This document shows, piece by piece, positions 46,801 to 52,919 of a stretch of 64,000 bases of DNA. The stretch is from Steromphala cineraria (lineage: Eukaryota > Mollusca > Gastropoda > Trochida > Trochidae): contig OU744732.1 in the NCBI GenBank assembly GCA_916613615.1, forward strand, positions 49,994,227-50,058,226, read 5' to 3'. A program made the translations under genes and the position numbers. Numbering within the stretch: position 1 is the stretch's first letter; each line of letters starts with the position of its first letter. The notes below the pieces were generated by a model. That model made no database searches. It saw nothing but the letters and a program-made list of their open reading frames with translations, and was not told the origin of the DNA.

Positions 46801-49800
46801 CCTGATCCATATTGCAGCTGGATGTACGCATGTCGGTGCAGTACATGTCGTTCAGCGCGCACGCGGATGCAAAGGGGATCATGCAGCTGGTGTCGCAGTG
46901 TGAGCCGCGCAACGTGATGCTGGTACACGGGGAGGCGGCCAAGATGGAGTTCCTTAAGAAGAAGATCAAACAGGAGTTTGGTACGTCCTACAGATATAGA
47001 GGATATCATATGAATAGAGATGTCATGATATATCATATGTGGTACTAGTAATCATGAATCGTGATACCTAATCTTACGATACATGTATAATGATACTTTC
47101 TCTATACAGAAATACTTATTGCAATATATTCTTATTTTTTAAATTCAAGAACTTGTTTACTTACTAGTCTAAATATAAGCGTAAAGACCGATAATCAATG
47201 CATACTTATCAGTCCTTTCAATCACTGTTCATGAACTGTATACATATCTAAGCTATTTACGCAAGACAAATTCACTCTTTTTTAAAGAAATTTCCATAAT
47301 ATTTTATGTTTTATTTAGTTGTATTTTATGTGATTTTAGAATTTTAGAACATGACTGAAGTACTCCTTCTCCATGATAAGGATAATTATTTTCATAAGGA
47401 AATCTGTCCTGTTTTACAATCCTTTTGGAATAAGATTAAACAGTTTGGGAGCTGCACTGGCTTGAGGCATCTACACACAAATTTTGTAACAGAAGGAAAT
47501 CAAACAAGAGTTGCTTTCGTCTCCTACATAGATAAATAGAGAACAAAACCATGTCTATCACTTTTAGAAGAAAATCAAGCTAACCTTGGATGTATGTTTC
47601 TGCACCAATTATTGTTTTTGATACATTCAAAAGTCTAATGTCTAAAGTAGAAAATCAAACATGATTTCAGTATGCCAATCTAAATACAGCATTTCCTCAA
47701 ATGATAATACATCAATGAATAGAGAATAGTAAACGATGTCTGTTAAATAACTTTTTAGAAGAAAATCAAATTAGTAGCTTCAATAAACATCTCAATCTTA
47801 TTACAAAAGTCGAAAATATTGATCAAAATTTCACTGTCATGTAATGAATATTATACTACTATATACAGTTAGATATATGAGTTAGTTGGATATGTCCCAA
47901 GGAAAATATTTGTCTGTCATTATACTCGTCTGTCTAATCAAATGCTGAGTGCCAATAAAGTGCTTTGCCTCTTTTGGCAGCTAAGGTCATCCTTTCTGTC
48001 CAGACTTTTGTTGCCATCATCCTGCTTGCCTTTCTTGTTCTAATCAAGGAATGCAAGGATTTTTATGACAAGGATTTTTATGACAGATTCTGATGTAATT
48101 CCTTGCTATAATTAGTTCATAAAAAGAGAATCTTATTTCCAGACATAGGATGCTACAACCCTGCTAATGGAGAGACAGTGGAGATAGAAACGAAGCACAA
48201 CATTCCTGTCGACATCTCTCTCAACCTGCTCAAGAGGGAATCTGCATTTTCAGGTAATAACAAGTAATATGTTAACCCTCTAGCTGGGAACAGACAACTG
48301 TTGGTTCAGTTAGAGTATTTTTGTTAGATTAACTGATGATAATTGACTTGATAAATGTGTTCTCAACAGGGATTGTTAAACTCTTAGAAAGAGCCTGCTT
48401 CAGTCTGATTAAAATCGACCGTGCTCCGAGGAATAAAATATAAATCTTGGTCCAGTTAGAGTATTTTTGTTCAATTAACTGATGATAATTGATTTAATAG
48501 ATAAGTAACCAACTGGGATTGCTAAATTCTTAGAAATAGCTTTCCTTAGCTAATGCTTAGTTAGTGTACTATTACTTGATTACACTGATGAAAATAAATT
48601 CTTGGCTTTAAATCCTAAATGAGTTTAAAATAATGTATTCTAGTAGAAAAATTAACTGTTTCCATATTTATTGTAAGGGATACATTTTCAGTGAATTCTG
48701 AATTCTGAATTCTCATTAGTCATCAAGCATTTTGAAGTATTTTTGTAAAAATATTTTAATTGATATTTTACGAGTGCTTCTTTTAAATTTAAGGAACCGA
48801 CCCACCAGATCCAAAGAAACCAAGAACACTACATGGAGCTTTGTTGATGAAAGGAAACGTAAGGCATCCTTGACCTAAAAAAGCAAACACCCAATATTCT
48901 TGAATTTGACTTGCTGCCTCAATGCCAATTAAGAAATAAATAGATTGCTTTTACACAGGAATCTTTGTAATGGTTCGTGTGCTGGCTATCACATCAAAGA
49001 CCTTTTTCTTATCCCCATGGAGACGCCCAAATTTTGTGACCTATATATATACTGTTTTGTGTCCCTGGGCAAGGCACTTCATCCACATGGCACTCAGTTA
49101 ATGATAACGTAAAATGTTAAAATGGGTACCTGAAAATATTGTCATGCTTACCACTTGGTGCTGGCTTTGAAAGTACATCAAGGTTACATGTGCCATGGAA
49201 GTGGATGTTTGATCTTAAAGAATCTTTGTAAATGACCAAGTTTCAGAAATCGTCACACAAATAACTATGACTTGAGATTTCTTAGCTACAGCAAGATTAA
49301 GAGAGTAAAATACTTTAAATGTGATATTCTGTGCTTGATCATAATATTCGTTTTGGTGTCAAAATGTTGAATGATTTTCTTTGATATTGATATTTGTGTA
49401 TATATTGTGTATAGTTTCATAATTTCTTCCTTTGTATACCGCCTTGACTGAGCAGTAAATGCACGGATACAAGCATTTACAAATATCAACTATTACTATC
49501 ATTTTCATTATCATAACATTCACTTCACAGAAGCTACAGCTAGTGGAACCAGCGCAGGCGTTCCGAGAACTAGGTCTGGAGGAACATCACCTGAGGTTCA
49601 CGTGTACTGTCTCCGTCGACGAGCCCGGCACCGTCATGCAGACCGTCGACAAAATCTACAATCTGCTCAAGAGGTAATCTTTAACTCATATGCAGCGCTT
49701 TAAACAGATCATATACCTAAATTGGCTCTGTGGAAGGGAAACCTCATCTATAATCTGATCAAGAGGTAATCTTTAACTCGTATACAGGGATTTTAAAACA

Positions 49801-51576
49801 GAACATATGCCTATATAGACTGTAGTCAGACATTGAGGAGAGGAAACCTACGATCTGCTCTTTTACTCGTAAACAGGGATTTTAGACAGAACATATTATA
49901 CCAATAGAGACTGTAGGTAGACTCTATCTGATTGAGAGGTAACCATTAACTCATTTACAGGCTTAAATATTCCTATATGGGCTGTAGTCAGACTGTTAAG
50001 ATAGAAACCCATCAAACTTAATCTTTGTCTTATATCGTGGTTGATACAACTGCTATGGTCTGCAAGATTTACAACCTGCTCTTAAGGAAATAATTGCAGG
50101 GCCTGAAATTCCAAGCTTATCTCATTACCAATTATGCTCTTCTACTCAATCTAAAACAGAAACGTTGTGAAGAATTATAGATTTATACGTTCATGCAGCC
50201 ATATTGGATTTTGAAAAAGCCACCAGGGTGGCGAGCGGTCACCCAGGCTTAATATCATCAAGACACTTGGTGCTTTATAAAATAGCAAAGAAACACTTGT
50301 TAATAATCACAACAAGGTTATTCACCGTAGCCTGCCTCTGGACTATTATCTCACCAGATTCAAATAATCTCCTAGTTGATATTAAGCTAAAACTCTACCA
50401 CTTATAAATCTGTTTGCAGCCAACTGAAGGACTACTCAGTCCAGTACTCGTCTGATGGTTCCATCACAATCTGTGAGTCCGTGCTGATTAAAGTCTCTGG
50501 AGACGAGGAAACCAAAGATATGCTTGTCTCATGGTCACACCAGGTAATACAGACAGACGGACAGATTTTGTTAATATAATGGTCCGGAGATCAATAGTAC
50601 AATGTATAGAGAATACTAAACGACGTCCCGTTTCATAACATATTTATGAAACGAGTGAATGGGTTGGTATTAAACAAGCGAAAGCAAGTTAAATACCTAT
50701 ACCATTCACGAGTTTCATAAAAATGTTATGAAACGGGACCGAGTTTAGTATTTTATTTATTACTTGCTTAATAACATTATCATCTGACATTATCATCATT
50801 ACATCACATCATTCGGTCAGCGCGCGATGTTATTACACAATGTGTAATAACATTGTAGATTTATTAAACAGCAATATCTTCAACGGGAGAGTAATAAAAA
50901 TGGATATTTTGCAGTAGTACCATGAAAATAGAACAGTCATGACACTTAACTGATATCAGCAGAGGTTTACAAGTGTTTACAATACTGAATCGATTGTAGA
51001 TTCTTATCTTATAAAGTGTTATAAACATGTTTTAAATTGGAAATGTATAACAAAGTTTATTCAAACCTACATGAACAGTTTGACTCTTTTTTTTAAAAAC
51101 AGTTAAGGAGAGATAGGACAATAGCCAAACTGCAATTGAATTTCATCATTAATTAAATATCTTTGAATTAAATACATTAATCTAAACTTACCGTGAGGTT
51201 TCACAATTAATTAGAGTGGTTTTGTCAGCTTAGACATAAGTCTGTACTCAACAATTAATATGCATTTATTTAAGTATTAATTTTCAAATATTTCAACAGC
51301 ATGTTTCCATAAGTTAGTTGGATATTTGTTCAAATGACATATTTGGTCAAGACCTTTGTGACTTATTAATTTGACTTTAGACTTAAGAATTGTCATTAGT
51401 CAATGATTTATTGACTCTGTGAGATGAAAATGAATGCCTGAATATCTTGAACATTTTGTTTACTTCTTGTCTTCCACAAGTAATCATTAATGAATTTTGT
51501 TTGTTCTTTGTTTCAGGATGAAGAAATCGGCAGCTTTCTGTTACAAATGCTAAGGACAACCTTTGTACCGTCTTGA
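28813..51576 (+). CDS. INTS11: Integrator complex subunit 11 endonuclease, whole gene span (17 coding exons)
   Basis: INTS11 is the RNA endonuclease of Integrator, cleaving snRNA 3' ends and promoter-proximal nascent RNA in the nucleus. It pairs with INTS9 through its C-terminal part. The exons give 597 residues, one fewer than expected against the 600-residue human protein. Seen: metallo-beta-lactamase motif HFHLDH at residues 68-73; [12 protein letters not shown] at 176-187; ESTYATT from 202, whose Glu is the human E203 equivalent; beta-CASP segment [14 protein letters not shown] then [17 protein letters not shown] with His391 and LVHGE with His413; C-terminal INTS9-binding region after about 450, ending [14 protein letters not shown]. 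All metal ligands are present. The one-residue offset after exon 4 equals the Leu codon missing at that junction. Exons with phases are listed separately. The start ([10 protein letters not shown]) matches the conserved N-terminus. Confidence 0.95.
29137..29148 (+). CDS. INTS11: INTS11 exon 2, 12-nt microexon
   Basis: GCGCTGGCCAAG lies between TTTTCAG and GTGAGA. Joined in phase it supplies (G)AGQ(D), exactly the residues between PLG of exon 1 and DVGRS of exon 3 in INTS11 proteins. Without it the frame is kept but three residues of an invariant segment would be lost and Asp would change. Confidence 0.88.
29292..29696. mobile_element. TA-flanked MITE, second CCGTATTTCCTCGAATA member (INTS11 intron 2)
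   Basis: It starts TACCGTATTTCCTCGAATAC and ends GAGGAAATACGGTA. Inside, CCCGGGTTCTATTCGAGAC and GCCCGGGTTGTAT units repeat near the right end. It shares its ends and the repeated-unit architecture, but not the unit sequence, with 4676-5003. It is non-coding. Confidence 0.85.
29881..30058. repeat. Perfect 89-bp tandem duplication upstream of exon 3
   Basis: TTTAACATAAATGCAATGG... to ...TTTAAGAAAAAG is present twice back to back (29881-29969, 29970-30058), 75 bp before the exon 3 acceptor. The copies look identical, so the duplication is recent. Confidence 0.9.
30133..30292 (+). CDS. INTS11: INTS11 exon 3
   Basis: 160 nt between AAACAG and GTATGG. Encodes (D)[37 protein letters not shown] and LDCVII up to the first two bases of Ser67. 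Part of the metallo-beta-lactamase core. Confidence 0.95.
30293..30729. other. INTS11 intron 3
   Basis: The intron contains GTGCTACTCCCCCTTTAA near 30690-30708, matching the end of the TTAA-flanked family at 17083, so a decayed member lies here. The acceptor is GTAATTGCAG. Confidence 0.5.
30730..30838 (+). CDS. INTS11: INTS11 exon 4 (3' boundary uncertain)
   Basis: Carries the metal-binding [11 protein letters not shown] at 68-78 and [21 protein letters not shown]. The conserved protein continues with Leu then EDFRK (exon 5). Here CCT ATC CTT is followed by CAATTGAGTTTTC, with no GT at a phase that joins exon 5 correctly. A better-looking donor, A|GTAAAT at 30870, is out of phase. The end is set at the last clearly conserved codon. 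Confidence 0.85.
31130..31265 (-). repeat. SINE-like dispersed repeat, copy 3 (intron 4)
   Basis: On the minus strand it reads TTAACACCACTTTCAAGATT, ATTTCACTTAATATATCACT and TATGCATTGCAGCAAAATC, a diverged copy of the family at 326. Confidence 0.5.
31526..31745. repeat. DIRS left inverted terminal repeat
   Basis: Pairs with 37772-38011. The outermost 25 bp differ between the two ends (GATTCTTTTTCAGAAGGGTA versus the complement of the right end), as expected for DIRS, and both versions are found joined in the internal complementary region. Confidence 0.9.
32271..34124 (+). CDS. DIRS ORF1, gag-like protein
   Basis: 617 residues as the longest frame. Near residues 31-70 is a Cys/His cluster ([10 protein letters not shown]..., [21 protein letters not shown]) of the kind that opens DIRS gag-like ORFs. 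A long Ser/Gly/Pro-rich middle follows, then a helical region around 450-560 ([20 protein letters not shown]) and a basic tail rich in Lys, Gly and Gln ([20 protein letters not shown]), likely nucleic-acid binding. The true start may be nearer KKCSNC, since TTGCAG precedes this block and may be an acceptor site. It overlaps the next ORF. Confidence 0.75.
   Translation: MLSCTHVSFYLHNACTVVTFLCFDCLQSFKKCSNCGNRIPESDSHDQCIICLALEDHDDSACSSCSNFSVRTKKRRSLDLTFFKRLHAAGEDVRSATPPSKQNKKRQVISPPIPSGSQSSDLDAGVRVVSVRDKQSSLTPTDINALIKGQMKGLLGELMQEVVGSGAGSGMGPGGAPGTISRKHRKAAAPSATITRPTSPTPGTSGSGGTVGDPKSIVPGASAQGTAPGLGTRPPVVEQDGSTASGFCIPLLPPGQTVGAHDDSESDSDSTLLSERSESDMEVESDAESEAVDLSINSALREIRGKIAKAFPHCAVPQQEADCAEFRLPGGAFASRKSPQVRLRILDHVMDDSVTPLLLGTRKRFDLPELHKRYPLGEEGLFEVPLCDDDVLASVSLESLGLQGRCVPPFRAGDALLKQLFRTFEGTFRGSCQQMRVAVHSAYLASLQAESLKEGKGKSSQALLQRQLTDANGYLARESIRSSAGQIMGAVMGLRRVWLNYSTLPQPTKKRLMALPFELGKTLFPGATKVIKDTAEQLSRIKDVKGALGNAGFKRKSPLVDPPSGPPAKTYSEWNSSIPRGVGRGQPGKRGKKQKGQQRSKGQQQPFRGKGGAYKGP
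33989..35554 (+). CDS. DIRS ORF2, reverse transcriptase with start of RNase H (frame broken)
   Basis: 521-residue open frame overlapping the end of ORF1. The RT domain spans about residues 150-400: [34 protein letters not shown] (catalytic Asp), [12 protein letters not shown], and the active-site YLDD near residue 307 (nt 34910-34921), the form usual in DIRS. RNase H begins with [12 protein letters not shown], which carries its first catalytic Asp. The frame is then lost in a run of nine G (35427-35435), and the rest of RNase H continues in the frame of the next ORF. An indel in the G run, real or from sequencing, is the simplest cause. Confidence 0.85.
   Translation: MELFYPTRGRSGSAREAGQEAERAAALQGAAAAFSGERGRLQGSLTPPPLQSVFHREVVEPSMAVFASTSRQGALGPPVSADSVLVNRQGAGVPPVAGIRCLVPSLPVGGRLSHFLSEWEKATSNAWVLSTLRDGHLPLWKHGPPSSTGVRSTPVPSSLEKAEVLRAEVVALLDKAAIEVVPKGQEEIGYYSTYFLVTKKDGGFRPILNLKHLNKMLQVPSFKMETLRSVIASVETGDWLSSIDLKDAYLHVPMHPQFKKFLRFAFDGVCYQFRVLPFGISTAPRVFTKLMLIPAQVARSQGRCCHPYLDDWLIRALSRSGNQEATQSILNILLRLGWIVNLKKSDLEPSQDLVFLGARFQTATGLVSLAPDRVIKVSQTAALFLQSPAHPARSWLRLLGNMAATVDVVWRARLRMRPVQQALAQLWSHASSLEQSVAVPEWLLSHLEWWTEGGNLSRGIPLDKLQPTATVQTDASLSGWGGESWGTTQPRACGLWTSPSGTSMCWNYVLSGRFSVSSSRC
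35436..37212 (+). CDS. DIRS RNase H C-terminal part and tyrosine recombinase
   Basis: The open frame formally begins at 34795, but its first 200 residues only shadow the RT; coding sense starts after the G9 run. First come RNase H residues ([15 protein letters not shown] with catalytic Glu, [14 protein letters not shown] with catalytic Asp, [12 protein letters not shown] with catalytic Asp). After a Ser/Pro-rich linker comes a tyrosine recombinase from about nt 36180: SAM-like N-domain ([10 protein letters not shown]), then [13 protein letters not shown] (catalytic Arg), [13 protein letters not shown] (His and Arg of the HxxR box, nt 37018-37029) and FIKHYQLD with the nucleophilic Tyr at 37126-37128. 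It would integrate the circular DNA. All key residues are present. Confidence 0.9.
37638..37735. repeat. DIRS internal complementary region
   Basis: CAGTAAGTACCCCAAGGAGG, then ATACCCTTCTGAAAAAGAATC, then CGAACAAACCTGCAGAGG and CCTCCTTGGGGTAC. The first half complements the left element end and the second half complements the right end; their junction defines the element's termini. Confidence 0.9.
37772..38011. repeat. DIRS right inverted terminal repeat
   Basis: Begins AGATTGATAAGAGGCAGG, the complement of the inner edge of the left repeat, and ends ACAGGTTTGTTCGA. Confidence 0.9.
38152..38268 (+). CDS. INTS11: INTS11 exon 5
   Basis: 117 nt, phase 0 at both ends, between TTAATAG and GTATCT. 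Encodes [20 protein letters not shown] and [19 protein letters not shown]. Confidence 0.95.
38620..40055 (+). mobile_element. TAGCTCATC-ended repeat with nine 145-bp tandem units (intron 5)
   Basis: The left end TTTAGCTCATCTGGCC is followed by a GTCC-rich stretch (CGTCCGTCCGTCC). Then come about nine units of roughly 145 bp, each with CTTCTCCAGAACCATAAGGC, CTAGAAAGCTGAAACTTTGT, AGTGAGGATTATAAATTGTA and CCCCTAATAAGGGCCACAGG. The right end is CTGATGAGCTACAGAGCC. A two-unit copy is at 19157 and a truncated one at 52693. Unit number varies between copies, which suggests expansion and contraction after insertion. Confidence 0.85.
40360..40458 (+). CDS. INTS11: INTS11 exon 6
   Basis: 99 nt, phase 0 at both ends, between TTTAAG and GTAGGT. 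Encodes [20 protein letters not shown] and [13 protein letters not shown]. Confidence 0.95.
40459..40890. other. INTS11 intron 6, nothing recognised
   Basis: AT-rich, without repeats or frames of note. Confidence 0.6.
40891..41064 (+). CDS. INTS11: INTS11 exon 7
   Basis: 174 nt, phase 0, between TTCCAG and GTCAGT. Encodes [20 protein letters not shown] and [20 protein letters not shown], including the catalytic Asp177 and Glu202. Confidence 0.97.
41338..42504. mobile_element. TA-flanked element with about 19 copies of a 16-bp palindrome (intron 7)
   Basis: TA flanks an element (41340-42502) whose ends are T-GGGTGCCAAACGGGACTT in inverted orientation, continuing T-AATCGCTATTTAGTAAGC. Immediately inside each end are arrays of TTAGTAAGCTTACTAA or one-base variants: four copies at 41369-41465 and about fifteen at 42121-42475, separated by 4-12 bp. 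The 650-bp middle has no coding-like frame. The TA target fits Tc1/mariner-like mobilisation; the superfamily is inferred. Confidence 0.85.
42843..42990. repeat. 63-bp local duplication
   Basis: AACACTCGTTGATTGAAGTA then AAACTACT-CAGATGGCC-TGGATA occurs at about 42870 and again at about 42932. A related phrase (CCAACAGTCGTTGATAAATA) lies at 59651, hinting at a dispersed family. Confidence 0.6.
43076..43144 (+). pseudogene. Decayed upstream copy of INTS11 exon 8
   Basis: GTATATTGTTCGTTATTAAC and CTTGCAG are followed by GTATTGATACCAGTTTTTGC. This copies the real exon 8 acceptor and start located 105 bp downstream (43181). The translation [12 protein letters not shown] lacks the LGRAQ block and stops at 43142-43144. 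If spliced in, it would truncate the protein before the beta-CASP core. Confidence 0.75.
43181..43300 (+). CDS. INTS11: INTS11 exon 8
   Basis: 120 nt, phase 0, between CTTGCAG and GTGAGG. Encodes [20 protein letters not shown] and [20 protein letters not shown], the start of the beta-CASP domain. Confidence 0.97.
43292..43475. repeat. 96-bp tandem duplication spanning the exon 8 donor
   Basis: CGAGAAGGTGAGGATAC...CATAAACTGAATG-TCAG... GGTAGGTTGAGCAGGTGCAG occurs at 43294 and 43388. The second copy repeats the last codons of exon 8 and its GT donor, creating a decoy donor 96 bp downstream of the real one. Confidence 0.85.
44001..44036 (+). pseudogene. Decayed upstream copy of INTS11 exon 9
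   Basis: After ATTTCCAG the sequence reads GCCAAGCATTACTACAAGCT, translating [11 protein letters not shown] then TAG, against [11 protein letters not shown] in the real exon 9 (44192). It keeps an acceptor-like AG. It is either a dead exon duplicate or an alternative exon that would end the protein. Confidence 0.7.
44192..44287 (+). CDS. INTS11: INTS11 exon 9
   Basis: 96 nt, phase 0, between GTTTCAG and GTCAGT. Encodes [20 protein letters not shown] and [12 protein letters not shown]. Confidence 0.97.
44404..44525 (-). repeat. SINE-like dispersed repeat, copy 4 (intron 9)
   Basis: On the minus strand: GGGGTTTATCACCGCTTTCA, AGAGCATTTCACATATATCG and TATTATTGCAGGGAAACATC, the same order as the copies at 326 and 3258. 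Confidence 0.65.
44975..45097 (+). CDS. INTS11: INTS11 exon 10
   Basis: 123 nt, phase 0, between TTTTCAG and GTGGGT. Encodes [20 protein letters not shown] and [20 protein letters not shown] then M. Confidence 0.97.
45098..45578. other. INTS11 intron 10, nothing recognised
   Basis: AT-rich, without clear repeats. Confidence 0.5.
45579..45668 (+). CDS. INTS11: INTS11 exon 11
   Basis: 90 nt, phase 0, between CAACAG and GTAAGT. Encodes [20 protein letters not shown] and [10 protein letters not shown]. Confidence 0.97.
45675..46150. repeat. About seven copies of a 65-70-bp tandem repeat (intron 11)
   Basis: Units read TTAGAATCTTCCAAAGAGTT, GATATCCTCCCCCTCTAATA, AAGCTTTGGAAACACCC and TATTTGTTGTTCAAAA. 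The first unit begins within a few bases of the exon 11 donor and the outer units are the most diverged, as in unequal-exchange arrays. Confidence 0.9.
46621..46771. mobile_element. Foldback hairpin element (intron 11)
   Basis: AGAACAAGTTTTTATGGATA then ATCAACTTCTT-ATT-CATGAAATG mirrors the right half, which ends CTTATGGATAA in complement and GTTCT. Arms are about 45 bp with a 60-bp loop. It lies 46 bp upstream of exon 12. Confidence 0.75.
46818..46980 (+). CDS. INTS11: INTS11 exon 12
   Basis: 163 nt, enters phase 0, leaves phase 1, between TTGCAG and GTACGT. Encodes [20 protein letters not shown] (metal-binding His391), then [20 protein letters not shown] (His413). Confidence 0.97.
46981..48142. 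other. INTS11 intron 12, no clear repeat
   Basis: AT-rich. AATAGAGAATAGTAAACGATGTCTGTT near 47718 faintly resembles the outer end of the hairpin at 50611. Nothing else is recognised. Confidence 0.4.
48143..48253 (+). CDS. INTS11: INTS11 exon 13
   Basis: 111 nt between TTTCCAG and GTAATA. Encodes (D)[19 protein letters not shown] and [17 protein letters not shown], ending phase 1. Confidence 0.95.
48297..48545. repeat. Two 100-bp copies flanking a MITE end (intron 13)
   Basis: GTT-AGTTAGAGTATTTTTGTT then AACTGATGATAATTGA-TT and GGGATTG-TAAA occurs at about 48302 and 48449. Between them is CAGTCTGATTAAAATCG...CCGAGGAATAAAAT, one end of the MITE seen whole at 7306-7493. Confidence 0.75.
48794..48858 (+). 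CDS. INTS11: INTS11 exon 14
   Basis: 65 nt between TTTAAG and GTAAGG. Encodes (G)[19 protein letters not shown] then GN. Confidence 0.93.
48859..49530. other. INTS11 intron 14 with an old interspersed repeat
   Basis: Around 49055-49130 CCCTGGGCAAGGCACTTCAT and AATGGGTACCTG resemble one strand of a dispersed animal repeat of which 19815-20035 may be another member. The acceptor is CACTTCACAG. Confidence 0.4.
49531..49673 (+). CDS. INTS11: INTS11 exon 15
   Basis: 143 nt, phase 0 in, phase 2 out. Encodes [40 protein letters not shown] and KIYNLLK, part of the C-terminal INTS9-binding region. Confidence 0.96.
49655..49990. repeat. Tandem duplication series that includes the exon 15 donor
   Basis: ATCTACAATCTGCTCAAGAG followed by GTAATCTTTAACTC (real donor at 49674) recurs as ATCTATAATCTGATCAAGAG plus GTAATCTTTAACTCG at 49748, and more degenerately near 49850 and 49925. 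Each copy also has TACAG-G-TTTTA--ACAGA and CATAT--CTATATAG. The period is about 85-95 bp. The second copy keeps a decoy donor. Confidence 0.8.
50420..50543 (+). CDS. INTS11: INTS11 exon 16
   Basis: 124 nt between TTTGCAG and GTAATA. Encodes (S)[19 protein letters not shown] then [22 protein letters not shown]. Confidence 0.96.
50611..50753. mobile_element. Foldback hairpin element (intron 16)
   Basis: AATACTAAACGACGTCCCGT, TTCATAACATATTTATGAAA and CGAGTGAATGG mirror the right half ending CGGGACCGAGTTTAGTATT. Arms are about 55-60 bp and imperfect, with a loop around AAACAAGCGAAAGCAAGTT. Confidence 0.75.
51517..51576 (+). CDS. INTS11: INTS11 exon 17 with stop
   Basis: 60 nt between GTTTCAG and the TGA at 51574-51576. 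Encodes [19 protein letters not shown]. Confidence 0.97.
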   Translation, partial: DEEIGSFLLQMLRTTFVPS

Positions 51577-51613
51577 CAGTGTTAATTCTGCCTTCATATA
51601 ATTCATCTTATGT

Positions 51614-51975
51614 ACCAATCACACGGCCAATGTTGTAAAATGCTACATGGCTAATATTGTACAAACCATCACATCCATTGTTGTAAAATCCATCATGGCC
51701 AATTTTGTAAAAACCATCATGGCTAATATTGGACAAACTAATAGACCAATGTTGTGAAATCTCTACAGCAAATATTGTACAAACTATCACAGCCATTGTT
51801 GAACAACCATTGTGGCCAATGTTCTACAAACCACTGTGGCCAATGTTCTATAAACTATCATGGCTAATATTGTACAAACCTTCATAGCCAATGTTGTCGA
51901 ACCATCATGGCCAATGTTCTACAAAACGTTGTGGCCAATGTTGTCAAACTATCAAAGCCTATGTTGTGCATGGCC
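51614..51975. repeat. About fifteen 22-25-bp minisatellite units in the INTS11 3' UTR
   Basis: Units of the form GGCCAATGTTGTACAAACCA TCAT, alternating with GGCTAATATTG..., begin 38 bp after the stop codon and continue for about 360 bp with 10-25% divergence. They lie between the stop and the first candidate AATAAA, so they should be transcribed. Confidence 0.85.
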
Positions 51976-52324
51976 TCTCACTTTGACTCTCTGGTAAATG
52001 CTGGTGTCTTGTGACAGTTTGCAAGACAAAGAAGCGTGAATTATATATTTTTCTGAAAAGGTGACTGTCATTTCTCCATGAGACAATTTTGGTTCAACAG
52101 CCATGTTTCCCAATCCCTAGAGTTAGGAATTCACCATTGATTATCATTATTATCTAAGAGGACAGCTGTATCAAAGTTCATATATTTCATACAATACCCA
52201 AGGGCAAGTTGCCTAATAAGAATCAACATCAAGGTTTGTCTATGATCTTGCGTTGTAAATATTCCGAGTGGGTGTGGATGTAAATTGTCATTATTTTCTG
52301 TGATTTGCCAACATATCAGTTGGT

Positions 52325-52330
52325 AATAAA
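52325..52330 (+). terminator. Candidate INTS11 polyadenylation signal
   Basis: AATAAA about 750 nt after the stop codon is the first strict match that I see downstream of the minisatellite. Use is inferred. Confidence 0.4.
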
Positions 52331-52690
52331 TAGAATATCATATAAGTCCTCATGACATACTATTTTTTCGACACTTGTCACTTGGAAATGAAAACAATTC
52401 ATCTGAAACTTGTGTGGAGGCAGTTAAATATGAAGAACTTGGAGTACTCCTTGAACAAATTGCATTCAAGAAAAGTAAACCTGCTTTTTATGTGAGTTCA
52501 GGTTACAAAAATATTTCAATTGCCAATGATTAATTAGTAAACTGAATAAGAAGATATCCTGAGGGTAGTGAAGTCATGATACACTAGGATGATATTCCTA
52601 GTTCATTCATACTTCACACTTTAGTTTTTACTATACTTTTGTGTATTATGACAAAAAAGTACAATTAAAAAATCAGAAACTTAGTTTTCA
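52331..52690. other. Intergenic, nothing recognised
   Basis: AT-rich and without features. Confidence 0.35.
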
Positions 52691-52692
52691 TC

Positions 52693-52915
52693 TTTTAGCT
52701 CATCAGGCCTGTAAGGCTAGATAGGCTTATGGCATGGCATGTTGTCCAGCGTCTGTCCGTCCATATGTCCATCCGTTTGTAAACTTTGCGCTTTTTTTTC
52801 TTCTTCTCCAGAATCATTAGGCCCAGAAAGCTGAAATTTGTGTACAGACTCCTTGACTAGTGAGGATTATAAGTAAAACTTTGTGGCCCTGTGGTCCATA
52901 AAGAGAGCTTGGTGA
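52693..52915 (+). mobile_element. TAGCTCATC-ended repeat, truncated copy
   Basis: TTTTAGCTCATCAGGCCTGT, TTATGGCATGGCATGTTGTC and CGTC-GTCCGTCC are followed by a single unit (TTCTTCTCCAGAATCATTAG, GTGTACAGACTCCTTGACTA, GTGAGGATTATAA). The right end is missing. Confidence 0.75.
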
Positions 52916-52919
52916 ACCT

